A DNA stretch of 16,194 bases from Firmicutes bacterium UBA3936 (GCA_002385745.1 DGEC01000061.1:1-16194); one strand, 5' to 3'; shown: positions 1-7,682, counted from the stretch's first letter. The notes: generated by a model from the sequence alone, not told the origin. Made by a program: numbers and translations.

Positions 1-45
1 CCTAAAGTAATTTTACACTAACCCTTCTTTGCCGAGCAGGCCGGC

Positions 46-73
46 AAAAATGCCCGCCGGTCACCCGGCGGGC
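46..73 (-). terminator. Intrinsic terminator closing the chemotaxis cluster
   Basis: A perfect 9-bp GC-rich stem (arms gcccgccgg at 52-60 and ccggcgggc at 65-73) with a 4-base loop is followed, on the minus strand, by five T residues (the A run at 46-50). It lies about 23 bases beyond the stop codon of the YbjQ-like gene, so it should end the minus-strand transcript. Read on the plus strand it has no T tract. Confidence 0.85.
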
Positions 74-96
74 GGCAGCAATATCTTTACTTTTGC

Positions 97-417
97 TTAT
101 TCTACAACAACGGCCGTACCCGAGGCGGTAACCATTAGCATGTTGCCGCCCGACCCCAAAACTTCATAATCTATATCCACACCAACCACAGCATTGGCTC
201 CCAGTTCAGCCGCCCGCTCCGCCATTTCTTTGAGTGCATCTTTTCTTGCTTTAATCATTTCTCCCTCATAGGCACCCGAACGGCCGCCAAAGATGTTGCG
301 CAGCCCGGCAGAAAAGTCCTTCAGCAAATTGATGCCGGCTATAACTTCGCCGAAAACAATTCCCTGGTATTGGACTATTATTTTCCCTTCCACGCCAGGG
401 GTTGTAGTAATAATCAT
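97..417 (-). CDS. YbjQ/UPF0145 family small protein
   Basis: This small soluble protein (106-109 aa) has the look of the YbjQ/UPF0145 (DUF74) family: an N-terminal TTTPGVEG strand, a central segment with FGGRSGAYEGE, a helix AxKDALKEMAERAAELGANAVVGVDIDYE, and a C-terminal strand ending ASGTAVVVE. The family is about 100 aa, is thought to form pentameric beta assemblies, and has no firmly established function; a metal-binding role has been suggested. Three Met codons cluster at the start (426, 423 and 417). The AAAAGGGG ribosome binding site abuts the first, so Met at 417 is preferred: it has 9-base spacing and matches the usual family start. It is the last gene of the minus-strand cluster, 112-121 bases after the response regulator and just before the terminator. 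A link to chemotaxis is not implied by its family. Confidence 0.85.
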   Translation of the reverse strand: MIITTTPGVEGKIIVQYQGIVFGEVIAGINLLKDFSAGLRNIFGGRSGAYEGEMIKARKDALKEMAERAAELGANAVVGVDIDYEVLGSGGNMLMVTASGTAVVVE

Positions 418-520
418 TTTCATCATCCCCTTTTTAAAATAATACCTGCCTTACATATTCTGCCATCCGGGCGTTATTCCTCTCTCAAACGGCAAAAAAA
501 CCCAATATAAAAAAATAATC

Positions 521-540
521 CCGGCAGTCCTCCGGCAGTC
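521..540. repeat. Tandem 9-base repeat at the 3' end of the response regulator gene
   Basis: The 9-mer ccggcagtc occurs twice (521-529 and 532-540), separated by two bases and overlapping the response regulator's stop codon. On the minus strand it is followed by T-rich sequence (TTATTTTTTT, then TTTTTTT near 494-500). I cannot fold it into a stem of more than about 4 bp, so I list it as a repeat, not a terminator. Confidence 0.5.
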
Positions 541-931
541 AAATCAGATCAAGCTCCACCAGGATTTCAGTTAATTTCCGGGTATCTATGGGCTTTGGGG
601 CATAGGCCTCACAACCAAGGGAAAAAGCATTTTTTACGCAGGCGGTTTCTGCAAGGGCTGTAGTCACAATAACTTTTACTCTTTTATCCTTTGGGATATT
701 GTTTTGCTTCTCCAGGTCTCTGATGGTTTTCAGGGCTTTTATCCCGTCAACTTTCGGCATCATTATATCAAGGCAAATCAAGTCGTAAGGTTTCTGATCC
801 TTTACGGCCGCAATATAAGCATCAATTGCTTCCATTCCGTCAACTGCCTGGTCGCATTCACCATAGCGGGAGAGAAACTTGCATAAAAACTTTCTGCTGA
901 CAATGTCATCTTCTGCAACTAAGACCCTCAC
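539..931 (-). CDS. Stand-alone CheY-like response regulator
   Basis: A 130-aa single receiver domain with no output domain. The acidic pair is at EDD (residues 7-9), the predicted phospho-acceptor is Asp55 in LICLDIMMP, the switch Thr lies in VIVTTA, and the conserved Lys lies in APKPID. The start is GTG at 931, supported by an AAGGGGGG ribosome binding site 8 bases upstream; an MRVLVAEDD opening is normal for receiver domains. It begins 18 bases after the HPt-like reading frame. It differs clearly from the cheY at 9765-10120 (longer loop after Asp55, different C-terminus). Together with the hybrid kinase just upstream it probably forms a phosphorelay branch inside the chemotaxis cluster. Its output target (flagellar switch or another protein) cannot be read from the sequence. 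Confidence 0.9.
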   Translation of the reverse strand: MRVLVAEDDIVSRKFLCKFLSRYGECDQAVDGMEAIDAYIAAVKDQKPYDLICLDIMMPKVDGIKALKTIRDLEKQNNIPKDKRVKVIVTTALAETACVKNAFSLGCEAYAPKPIDTRKLTEILVELDLI

Positions 932-949
932 CGTTAATTCCCCCCTTTT

Positions 950-1162
950 TCAGAAACCCTTCCGGTAAGTGGCAAATGCCTGCCGGATACATTCTGCCAG
1001 TTCCCGGGCAGCCTTCCGGTCACCCCGCCTGGCAGCCAGCTCTACGCGGAAAGCCGAATACTTAAGCTCCTCGGCATCAATGGTGATAAAAACATTTTTC
1101 AGCAAATTGGCATATTTTTCCGTTTCAGCAAGATTGCCTGTTTCTGCAGCCTCCACAAGCAA
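950..1162 (-). CDS. HPt-like domain fragment lacking the phospho-accepting His
   Basis: This 70-aa frame has the helical pattern of a histidine phosphotransfer (HPt) domain. The segment ANLLKNVFITIDAEEL lines up without gaps on the HPt core pattern A-H-x-L-K-G-x-x-x-x-I-G-A-x-x-L, but the active-site His is Asn (AAT, plus-strand 1106-1108) and the following Gly is also Asn. A second helix (VELAARRGDRKAARELAECIRQAF) also fits HPt. The only in-frame start, TTG at 1162, has no ribosome binding site. The frame stays open upstream to 1216 and is continuous with the hybrid kinase frame, separated from it only by the kinase's TAA (1217-1219). So it may be the severed or read-through C-terminal domain of that kinase. 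The domain call is from pattern recognition alone. Confidence 0.6.
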   Translation of the reverse strand: MLVEAAETGNLAETEKYANLLKNVFITIDAEELKYSAFRVELAARRGDRKAARELAECIRQAFATYRKGF

Positions 1163-1216
1163 CTGCAGATTCTGATTTATTTCCGGCAGCAGGGGCTTTC
1201 CCGGTCGTATCCCGCT

Positions 1217-2845
1217 TTACCTTCCGCCATAATATCTCCGCTCTCCGGGTCCGGCTTTCCCGTCTGTCTTTTTTTTGTCCTGATCTTCAGCTATTTTATC
1301 CAGCAGTAGACAAAGTTCTTCCAGGTCAATGGGCTTGGCAATATATTCATCCATCCCCAAAGAAAGAAAACGCTCTCTGTCGCCCTTCAGGGAAAAGGCA
1401 GTCAGGGCAATCACGGGTGTATGGCGGAGCTTGCCCTCCTTTTCCCGGATTTTTGCCGTTGTTTCAATGCCGTCCATCCCGGGCATCAGAATATCCATCA
1501 GAATTACATCATAAGTATTTGTGTCATGCAGTTTAACAGCTTCACGGCCGCTTGTGGCCAGATCAATCAGGTGCCCCTTTTCTTTTAAAAGCTGTGACAT
1601 TACCTGGCGATTTACCTTGTCATCCTCCACCAGTAAAATCCGGAGCGGACGTGCTGTTTTTGTAAAAGGCGCCTTTCTTTTGGGCTTTTCTTTTGGCTCC
1701 TTTCCCGGTACGAGCGGCAGGGTAAAGGAAAAAGTGCTGCCTTTTTGCAGCTCGCTTGTAACCCATATCTTTCCTCCCTGCTGCTCTACAAGCTGTTTGC
1801 AGATCACAAGCCCCAGTCCCGTACCGCCGAATTGCCTGGTAGTTGAACTGTCTATTTGGCTGAAACTTTTGAAAAGTTTACCCATATTCTTCCTGGCAAT
1901 GCCGATTCCCGTATCCTTGACGGAAAAAAGCAGCCATTCCCTTTCCTCTCCCGGACCGGCGGGTGTTTTCTGCACCGAAAGGGTAATGCTTCCCTTTTCG
2001 GTAAATTTAACGGCATTGCTCAGCAAGTTGTCAATAATCTGGCGCAGCCGGTTCGGGGCACCCTTTATATATTTGGGGATTTGCGGGCTGAAGTCCAGTT
2101 CCAGCCGCAGTTTCTTCCTCCGGGCTGCCACGGCGTGGGGCCTTGCAATCTCGCTTACCAGGTCCTGCAAGGCAAAAGAAATATACTCTATATGGATTTT
2201 TCCGGCATCCATTTTGGAAAAATCCAAAATGTCATTAATGATTGAGAGCAGTGAATTGGCGCAGTTTTTGGCTATCAGCAAGTTTTCAAGCTGTTCTTCG
2301 CTTAAGTCGGTCATTAGCGTCAGGTCAATCATGCCCAGAATGCCGTTGATCGGGGTGCGGATTTCATGGCTGATATTGGCTAAAAATTCACTCTTTGCCC
2401 TGCTTGCGGCTTCTGCTTCCTCCTTGGCTTTGCGCAGCTGCTCTTCCGCCTTTTTTTTACGGGTGATATCACGAAAAACAATTACAGAACCTGCCTTGCC
2501 GCCCCGGTCGTCCTTAATGGCAGCGCAGCTGGCCGAAATAAATTTGCAATTTCCTGCACGGCAAACCAGCATTGTACCGGGAAACAGGCCAACAGAGCCG
2601 CCGGCATCATCAAGCAGGGGCAAAGGTGAGGGCAGCGCTTTTTTCGTTTCCGCATCTATCAGGGAAAATACCTTGGAAAATTCAGCTCCCAAGGCTTCTT
2701 CCTGCTTCCAGCCGGTAATCTGCTCCGCGGAACTGTTCATATAATTGACCAGCCCGTCCTTATCCACGGCAATTACTCCGTCCCCCATACAGTCTATAAT
2801 AGCAGTCATCCGCCTGTATTCAGACTGATATGCTTTCCCGGACAT
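1217..2845 (-). CDS. Soluble PAS hybrid histidine kinase with C-terminal receiver domain
   Basis: A 542-aa cytoplasmic kinase with no membrane segment. It has a PAS domain (about 10-130; GVIAVDKDGLVNYMNSSAEQITGW then VFRDIT), a short coiled coil (130-150), a HisKA dimerisation domain with phospho-His160 (SHEIRTP), and a HATPase_c domain with N-box Asn277, DTGIG at 311-315 and GTGLGL at 341-346. A receiver domain follows from about 400, with predicted phospho-acceptor Asp451 (LMDILMPG) and Lys in AKPID. The architecture matches the cytosolic part of BarA/ArcB-type hybrid kinases, which usually pass phosphate to an HPt domain. The ATG at 2845 has a good ribosome binding site (GAGGGGAG, 4-5 bases away), 27 bases after cheD. 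A probable internal signal is sensed by PAS, but the ligand is unknown. The TAA stop is followed directly in the same frame by an HPt-like segment (see that entry). Confidence 0.93.
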   Translation of the reverse strand: MSGKAYQSEYRRMTAIIDCMGDGVIAVDKDGLVNYMNSSAEQITGWKQEEALGAEFSKVFSLIDAETKKALPSPLPLLDDAGGSVGLFPGTMLVCRAGNCKFISASCAAIKDDRGGKAGSVIVFRDITRKKKAEEQLRKAKEEAEAASRAKSEFLANISHEIRTPINGILGMIDLTLMTDLSEEQLENLLIAKNCANSLLSIINDILDFSKMDAGKIHIEYISFALQDLVSEIARPHAVAARRKKLRLELDFSPQIPKYIKGAPNRLRQIIDNLLSNAVKFTEKGSITLSVQKTPAGPGEEREWLLFSVKDTGIGIARKNMGKLFKSFSQIDSSTTRQFGGTGLGLVICKQLVEQQGGKIWVTSELQKGSTFSFTLPLVPGKEPKEKPKRKAPFTKTARPLRILLVEDDKVNRQVMSQLLKEKGHLIDLATSGREAVKLHDTNTYDVILMDILMPGMDGIETTAKIREKEGKLRHTPVIALTAFSLKGDRERFLSLGMDEYIAKPIDLEELCLLLDKIAEDQDKKKTDGKAGPGERRYYGGR

Positions 2846-2872
2846 TTTTCTCCCCTCTGCAAAAAATCGTTA

Positions 2873-3340
2873 TTACAGGAGCGGTTTGGCAAAAACCTTT
2901 ACATTCCCGGTAGCTACATCCATTTCCAGCGACCGGCTCACTTCACCGCCCACTTCTTTTCTGCCAATCCGCAGGGATAGGGATTTCATAACGCTGTAAA
3001 CGGCAGAAAGGTTTTTTTCGCCTATGGCAAAAAAGTCATTTTTATGCTTGGAGGCAGCACCGCCAAAAACACCGATTGATAATTCTTCTTTGCGGCAGCC
3101 GTACTTTCTGCCCATGCTTTTGATTAACAGCGGGATGCCGGTGGAAGCATAAAATACCGGCTTCTTTACCGCATCTTCGGGTCTTTGCGGATGGGGCAGG
3201 ACAATATGAATCATTCCGGCAGCCTTTTTCTCGGCGCTGTAGGCGGTTACAGCCACACATGAAGCCAGGGCAAAAGTTTTTATTTTCACAAGAGCATTGT
3301 TGGTAATGGCATATTCACCTATGCCGACAATTATATCCAT
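2873..3340 (-). CDS. cheD: CheD, chemoreceptor glutamine deamidase
   Basis: CheD deamidates specific Gln residues of chemoreceptors to Glu (methyl-acceptor sites) and in Bacillus/Thermotoga works with CheC/CheY-P in adaptation. This 155-aa protein has the family's catalytic layout: Thr22, Cys28 in LASCV and His45 in AGMIHIVLPH. The Thr-Cys-His spacing of 6 and 17 residues equals that of Thermotoga CheD (Thr21, Cys27, His44, recalled from memory). The usual GLGSCV motif reads ALASCV here. The gene starts at ATG 3340, 7 bases after the cheB stop, with a weak GGGTGAG ribosome binding site overlapping the cheB end, which suggests translational coupling. No cheC is present in this window. Confidence 0.95.
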   Translation of the reverse strand: MDIIVGIGEYAITNNALVKIKTFALASCVAVTAYSAEKKAAGMIHIVLPHPQRPEDAVKKPVFYASTGIPLLIKSMGRKYGCRKEELSIGVFGGAASKHKNDFFAIGEKNLSAVYSVMKSLSLRIGRKEVGGEVSRSLEMDVATGNVKVFAKPLL

Positions 3341-3347
3341 CTGCCGC

Positions 3348-4379
3348 TCACCCGCTTAACACTTCTAGAATAGTCTGCGGTATTTTATCGAGCGGCACCT
3401 GTTTTTCCACAGCGCCTATTTCAAAGGCCGCCCTTGGCATTCCGTAAACAATGCTCGACTGTTCATCCTGGCCTATCGTCCTGGCGCCCTTCCGGCGCAT
3501 CAGCATTAATCCCCTTGAACCGTCATGCCCCATACCCGTCAAAATAATCCCCACGGCTTTTTCTCCGGCCGCCTCGGCCACTGACTCAAATAAAACATCT
3601 ACGGACGGACGGTGCCCGTTTACCTTTTCCCCGTCCAGGATGCTTACCATGTACCGGCCGTTTTTTTTCTCCAGCCGCATATGCCGGTCGCCCGGGGCAA
3701 CGAGAACACTGCCGGGGACCGCCGGGTCGCCGTTTTCAGCTTCCTTGGCGTTAAAATCGGTCTGTTCATTAAGGCGTTCGGCAAAAAGACGGGAAAAAAC
3801 AGGCGGGATATGCTGTACAACAAGAATGGGCGGCATGCCGGAAGGCAGGTTTCTTAGAATATGATAAACAGCCTCTGTCCCTCCTGTCGAAGAACCAATG
3901 GCAATTATCCGGTCACTGTAGTTTTCAGTAACTTTCATGGCAAGCTTTTTTCCGCTGGTGGGCAATTTCCTCCTGGCAATTTTAGAACGCGAGGCAACTT
4001 TGATTTTTGTAATTAAATCATTGATAAAATATTCAACGTCCTGGGGTGATGTCAGGTCGGGCTTGCTTAAAAATTCAACGGCTCCTGCATTCAGGGCGTC
4101 AAAAACGGCCCCGCTGGTTTTGCTGATAATAATAACCGGCAGCGGGTGCTGCGGCAGCAGTCGCTTGATAAACTCGATGCCGTTCATCTTCGGCATATGC
4201 AAATCGCAGGTCATTACATCGGGATTGAAATCAATTATTTTGTCCCGTGCATCAAAAGGATCAACGGCGGTGGCCACGACTTCTATTTCACTGTCGGCAG
4301 AAATCCCCCTGGTAATTAACTCACGGAAAACCAGACTGTCATCTACAACCAGTACTTTTATCTTTTTTAGTTCAGACAA
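3348..4379 (-). CDS. cheB: CheB, chemotaxis response regulator protein-glutamate methylesterase
   Basis: CheB removes methyl groups from receptor glutamates (and can deamidate glutamines) when phosphorylated by CheA. The 343 aa comprise an N-terminal receiver domain (1-125; DD at 13-14, phospho-acceptor Asp59 in CDLHMP, Lys106 in SKPD), a linker, and a C-terminal methylesterase domain. The catalytic triad is visible as Ser164 (GSSTGG), His190 (VVQHIPP) and Asp286 (GMGHDGSRG), at the same numbering as in enteric CheB. The start is TTG at 4379 with a GGGGAG element upstream; MSELKKIKVLVVDDS fits a receiver-domain start, so this unusual start codon is credible. It lies 45 bases after cheR and 7 bases before cheD. 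Confidence 0.96.
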   Translation of the reverse strand: MSELKKIKVLVVDDSLVFRELITRGISADSEIEVVATAVDPFDARDKIIDFNPDVMTCDLHMPKMNGIEFIKRLLPQHPLPVIIISKTSGAVFDALNAGAVEFLSKPDLTSPQDVEYFINDLITKIKVASRSKIARRKLPTSGKKLAMKVTENYSDRIIAIGSSTGGTEAVYHILRNLPSGMPPILVVQHIPPVFSRLFAERLNEQTDFNAKEAENGDPAVPGSVLVAPGDRHMRLEKKNGRYMVSILDGEKVNGHRPSVDVLFESVAEAAGEKAVGIILTGMGHDGSRGLMLMRRKGARTIGQDEQSSIVYGMPRAAFEIGAVEKQVPLDKIPQTILEVLSG

Positions 4380-4424
4380 AGTTGGCTCTCTCCCCGGTAA
4401 TATTATGGATATTATGGCTTGTTT

Positions 4425-5240
4425 TTAGATTTTCCTGTAAACAGCAGGTTTGATATATTGAAACTTTGTCGTTTCCCGGTCAATTGTTTCAGAATGTCCG
4501 ATAAACAAATATCCCCCGTATTCCAAGTGCTCATAAAACTTGCTGACCAGTTCCTCTTTTGTCTTATTGTCAAAATAGATCATTACATTACGGCAGAATA
4601 TTACATGTAGTTTGCGTTTAAAGGGAAATACGGGCGCAACCAGGTTCAATCTGCGGAATATTACATTATTCCTGATTTTATCGGAAATAATATAGTTATC
4701 GGCATCAATCCTTCTGAAGTAATTTGCTTTCCAGGCTGCCGGCAGCGGGGCAATTCTCTCCCCGGAATAAATGCCCCTTTGGGCTGTCTCAAGAACCTGC
4801 CTGGAAATATCGGTAGCCAGTATTTTAGTATCCCACTCTTTCATTGAGGGTCCGAAAAACTGATCAATAATCATTGCCAGTGTGTAAGCTTCTTCTCCGG
4901 TGGAACAGGCGGCACACCAGGTGCGCAAATCCTTGTCGGGAATGTTTCTTACCCAATAAGGCAGGACCTGGTCCCTGAAGTAGTAAAAATGATCCGCCTC
5001 CCTCATAAAGAAGGTATGGTTTGTTGTTATTTTATTTATTAATTCAGTTATAGCCGTCCCTGTTTTATCGGCAAGCAGGTAGTCAATATAATCCGTAAAA
5101 TTGTCAAAATTTTTGTTCACCAGCAAATTGTTCAGCCTGCCCGCCACAAGGGCTTTTTTGCTATCTTTCAGATATATGCCGTAATTCTTTTTTATATAGT
5201 CAGCCAAACGGCGAAATTCAGCGTCGGTAATCGTCAACAT
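4425..5240 (-). CDS. cheR: CheR, chemoreceptor glutamate O-methyltransferase
   Basis: CheR transfers methyl groups from S-adenosylmethionine to receptor glutamates. The protein shows the N-terminal helical CheR domain (about 1-70), a TNHTFFMRE segment at the domain junction, a SAM-binding motif WCAACSTGEEAYTLAM (about 108-123), and the second conserved motif VIFCRNVMIYF (about 213-223), then IGHSE near the C-terminus. I chose the ATG at 5240 (271 aa): it has GGTGGGGGC directly upstream and gives MLTITDAEFRRLADYI, typical for clostridial CheR. A GTG at 5273 adds 11 residues (MKLPLPAGGGG), with AAGGCGG touching the start codon and AAAAGGG farther upstream. It follows mcp by 27-60 bases. There is no NWETF/W-type CheR-docking pentapeptide on the neighbouring receptor. 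Confidence 0.95.
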   Translation of the reverse strand: MLTITDAEFRRLADYIKKNYGIYLKDSKKALVAGRLNNLLVNKNFDNFTDYIDYLLADKTGTAITELINKITTNHTFFMREADHFYYFRDQVLPYWVRNIPDKDLRTWCAACSTGEEAYTLAMIIDQFFGPSMKEWDTKILATDISRQVLETAQRGIYSGERIAPLPAAWKANYFRRIDADNYIISDKIRNNVIFRRLNLVAPVFPFKRKLHVIFCRNVMIYFDNKTKEELVSKFYEHLEYGGYLFIGHSETIDRETTKFQYIKPAVYRKI

Positions 5241-5300
5241 GCCCCCACCACCAGCGGGCAAAGGCAGCTTCACCCGCCTTCACCCGCACCCTTTTCTTCG

Positions 5301-7139
5301 TTAATACTTGCCAAGGTCCTGGCCGTCTAAATCTATTTTCACAGTCTGCCCGTTATTTTCTTCTCCAGGCGCCGTATCATTTCCCTGCTCAACTTCTTCA
5401 CCCGTGACTGCCGCTTCCGCCGCTGCAGTTTCCTCCGGAACAGAGCTTTCCGCCGCAGCTTCCGGCTGCCCGTTTTTTCCGTTGCGGGTAATAAAGTTTT
5501 TAAGTTTTAAAAGAATTCCGCCATTGCCTGATTCAGCGCCGCCTTCGTCATCGTCTGCATCATCATAGTAAAGCGCACAGGCAGTGCTCTTTAAAGTAAA
5601 GCGCGCTACCTGGCTTTTCAAGAGTTCAGCCTGGCCTGATAATTCTTCACTCGCCGCCGCAGTTTCCTCAGAGGTGGCAGAATTGCTTTGTGTCACATCG
5701 GATACCTGCACAATCCCGTCATTTATCTGGGAAATGGCCGCCGCCTGCTCGTTTGAGGCAGATGCTATTTCACTGACTAATTTCGCCACATTGGAAATAT
5801 CTTCGACAATGGTATTCAGCGCATCCGCCGTTTGGGCGGCAATTTGTGTGCCGTCGTCGGCTTTAATTCTGGAGCTTTCTATTAAATCCGCCGTTTCCTT
5901 GGCTGCTTCAGCGGAACGGGTCGCCAGGTTGCGAACTTCTTCCGCCACAACGGCAAAGCCTTTGCCGTACTGCCCGGCCCTTGCCGCTTCAATGGCCGCA
6001 TTAAGCGCCAGGATGTTAGTCTGGAAAGCTATCTCATCAATAACCTTGATTATCTTGGAAATATTTTCCGACGACTCATTAATTCCTTCGATGGCCTGCA
6101 AAAGTTCCTGCATCTGCTTATTGCCAAGCTGTGCATTATTCCTGGCATCAGCGGCAATTTTGTTTGCCTCATTGGCATTATCGGCATTTTGCTTTGTCTG
6201 GGCTGAAACCTCTTCCAGCGAAGCTGTTAATTCCTCAATTGAACTTGCCTGTTCCGCCGCTCCCTGTGACAACTCCATGCTGGACTCGGAGACCTGTTTT
6301 GCCCCGGAAGCTACCTGTTCCGCAGCGGACCAGATGTTGGACAAAGCATAATTCATTTTATCTGTCATCTTTTCAAATGCTTTGGCCAGAACACCTACTT
6401 CATCTTTCGAATTTATTTCGATATTAATATCCAGATTGCCTTCTGCCAGGGCATCCGCGGCCTCAACCAATTCTCCGAGCGGCTTGCTGATTGCCTGGGA
6501 AATAAAGGCTCCAAGTAGAATGGCTATAACAACTGCACAAAGGACCCAGCCAGTGGCATTCCGTATGAAAGACGAACCCAGCTCCTCGTTTTCCTGCGCC
6601 TTGATTTTGGCTTCTGTCTGCTTTACATCAACCAGCTTGCCCAAAGCTTTTTCCTGTACTATTGCAGCGTCATACATTTCTCCGTCAAGCAGTTCGATGG
6701 CCTCTTTTATCTTGCCCTGCTTGGTAAGATAGTGCAGTTGATCAAGGTTTGAACTGTATGAAGCCCTGGCCTCGGTAAATTCCGCCAAGGCTGTCTTTAT
6801 TTCCTCCGGTTGATTCTCTTGGTTAAATTTATGAGAATTAATTATTTTGTTAATTTCCAATAAACATGAAAAAGCTTCCCCGTGTTTGTCGGATATCCTT
6901 TTGGGATTATCGGTTAAAACCATATCCCGGACAGCAATGCGCATTTGATAAAAATAAGTCATCATTCTGGTTGTTTCCACCAGCGGCAAAGCCGCATCTT
7001 CATATAATTCCTTGCTGCTTTCTACCACATTACCGATTTTCAAAACACCGTAATAACCGACAAAAGCCGCTATCGCAGCAATGACTATAAAGCCTGCCAG
7101 CATTTTTCTAAAAATGCCGCGGTTAGTAAATGATTTCAT
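5301..7139 (-). CDS. Transmembrane methyl-accepting chemotaxis protein
   Basis: A 612-aa membrane chemoreceptor. TM1 is about residues 13-33. A roughly 160-residue extracytoplasmic helical domain follows, most like a four-helix-bundle (4HB_MCP) sensor. TM2 is about 195-216, HAMP about 216-268, and the long signalling coiled coil runs to about 515 with the conserved hairpin tip at about 366-404 (IDEIAFQTNILALNAAIEAA then AVVAEEVRNLA). Glu/Gln-rich candidate methylation helices include GAAEQASSIEEL and TSEETAAASEEL. The last ~95 residues form an acidic, Ala/Glu/Gly-rich tail (DDADDDEGG) of low complexity. The ATG at 7139 has a strong GGGAGGTG ribosome binding site that lies inside the end of cheW, only 2 bases after its stop, so the two are translationally coupled. 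The ligand is unknown. Confidence 0.96.
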   Translation of the reverse strand: MKSFTNRGIFRKMLAGFIVIAAIAAFVGYYGVLKIGNVVESSKELYEDAALPLVETTRMMTYFYQMRIAVRDMVLTDNPKRISDKHGEAFSCLLEINKIINSHKFNQENQPEEIKTALAEFTEARASYSSNLDQLHYLTKQGKIKEAIELLDGEMYDAAIVQEKALGKLVDVKQTEAKIKAQENEELGSSFIRNATGWVLCAVVIAILLGAFISQAISKPLGELVEAADALAEGNLDINIEINSKDEVGVLAKAFEKMTDKMNYALSNIWSAAEQVASGAKQVSESSMELSQGAAEQASSIEELTASLEEVSAQTKQNADNANEANKIAADARNNAQLGNKQMQELLQAIEGINESSENISKIIKVIDEIAFQTNILALNAAIEAARAGQYGKGFAVVAEEVRNLATRSAEAAKETADLIESSRIKADDGTQIAAQTADALNTIVEDISNVAKLVSEIASASNEQAAAISQINDGIVQVSDVTQSNSATSEETAAASEELSGQAELLKSQVARFTLKSTACALYYDDADDDEGGAESGNGGILLKLKNFITRNGKNGQPEAAAESSVPEETAAAEAAVTGEEVEQGNDTAPGEENNGQTVKIDLDGQDLGKY

Positions 7140-7141
7140 TT

Positions 7142-7639
7142 CTACACCTCCCTTATTTGCGATAATTGCTCAACTTCATCATCTGTCAGTATTTTATTGC
7201 AGTCCAAAATCAGCTTGACATCTTCCCCCATCTTGCAGATTCCCTTGACATAGCGGTTATGTCCTTTACTGATTTCCGGGGGATCAACAATTTCATCCTC
7301 CGGTATTGTCATAACTTCTGCCACCCTGTCAACCACCAGCCCCATGGAAATCTCGTTCATCTCCACAATAATTACACATGTCCTGTCGGTATACTCCAGA
7401 AAAGGTTTCTTGAAACGTAGTCTGACGTCCATTATGGGAACTATTGTACCCCGCAGGTTAATGATGCCCCGGATGTAGTCGGGGAGTTCAGGAACGCTTG
7501 TCATTGGCTGGATCCCGATTATTTCCATAACATACCTGATTTCTATGGCAAAAGCTTCTTCCGCGACATAAAAGATCAGGTATTTGTCTTTTAAGGTGTC
7601 TTCTTCGTAATAACTGTCTTCCATTTCATACCCGCCCAT
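7142..7639 (-). CDS. cheW: CheW, chemotaxis coupling protein
   Basis: CheW links chemoreceptors to the kinase CheA in the membrane-associated array. The 165-aa protein is a single CheW-like SH3-type beta-barrel domain: KYLIFYVAEEAFAIEI, VMEIIG, then the conserved PDYIRGIINLRGTIVPIMDVRLRF split over two strands (about 50-73), and VGLVVDRVAEVMTIPED-like residues in the second half. The first ATG at 7639 is preferred over the Met six codons later because AAAGGAG lies 8 bases upstream of it. The gene lies 43 bases after cheA and is coupled to mcp downstream. Confidence 0.96.
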   Translation of the reverse strand: MGGYEMEDSYYEEDTLKDKYLIFYVAEEAFAIEIRYVMEIIGIQPMTSVPELPDYIRGIINLRGTIVPIMDVRLRFKKPFLEYTDRTCVIIVEMNEISMGLVVDRVAEVMTIPEDEIVDPPEISKGHNRYVKGICKMGEDVKLILDCNKILTDDEVEQLSQIREV

Positions 7640-7682
7640 ACTTACGGCTCCTTTCCTTAGTTATCAGATTATTGGCAAGCTT

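Noticed and set aside
481..540. Intrinsic terminator between the response regulator and the YbjQ-like gene
   Set aside because: T-rich stretches are present, but the upstream sequence is a direct repeat, not an inverted one, and forms only a very short stem.
1217..1219. Stop codon at the kinase end as a recoded amino acid (selenocysteine or pyrrolysine)
   Set aside because: The codon is TAA, whereas selenocysteine uses TGA and pyrrolysine uses TAG. Only ordinary read-through, mutation or separate initiation remain possible.
1521..2744. A 407-codon plus-strand open frame opposite the hybrid kinase gene
   Set aside because: It is antisense to a gene with clear kinase motifs, has Ser/Leu-rich composition typical of a shadow frame, has no recognisable domain, and the sense strand explains the region fully.
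6178..6185. GCCGATAA on the minus strand inside mcp, a possible internal sigma-28 promoter
   Set aside because: There is no TAAA at 14-16 bases upstream. The same holds for the GCCGATAA at 4696-4703 inside cheR.
5584..6351. A 255-codon plus-strand open frame opposite the chemoreceptor
   Set aside because: The Ala/Ser-rich repetitive translation is the mirror of the receptor's coiled-coil codons; no start signal or family match.
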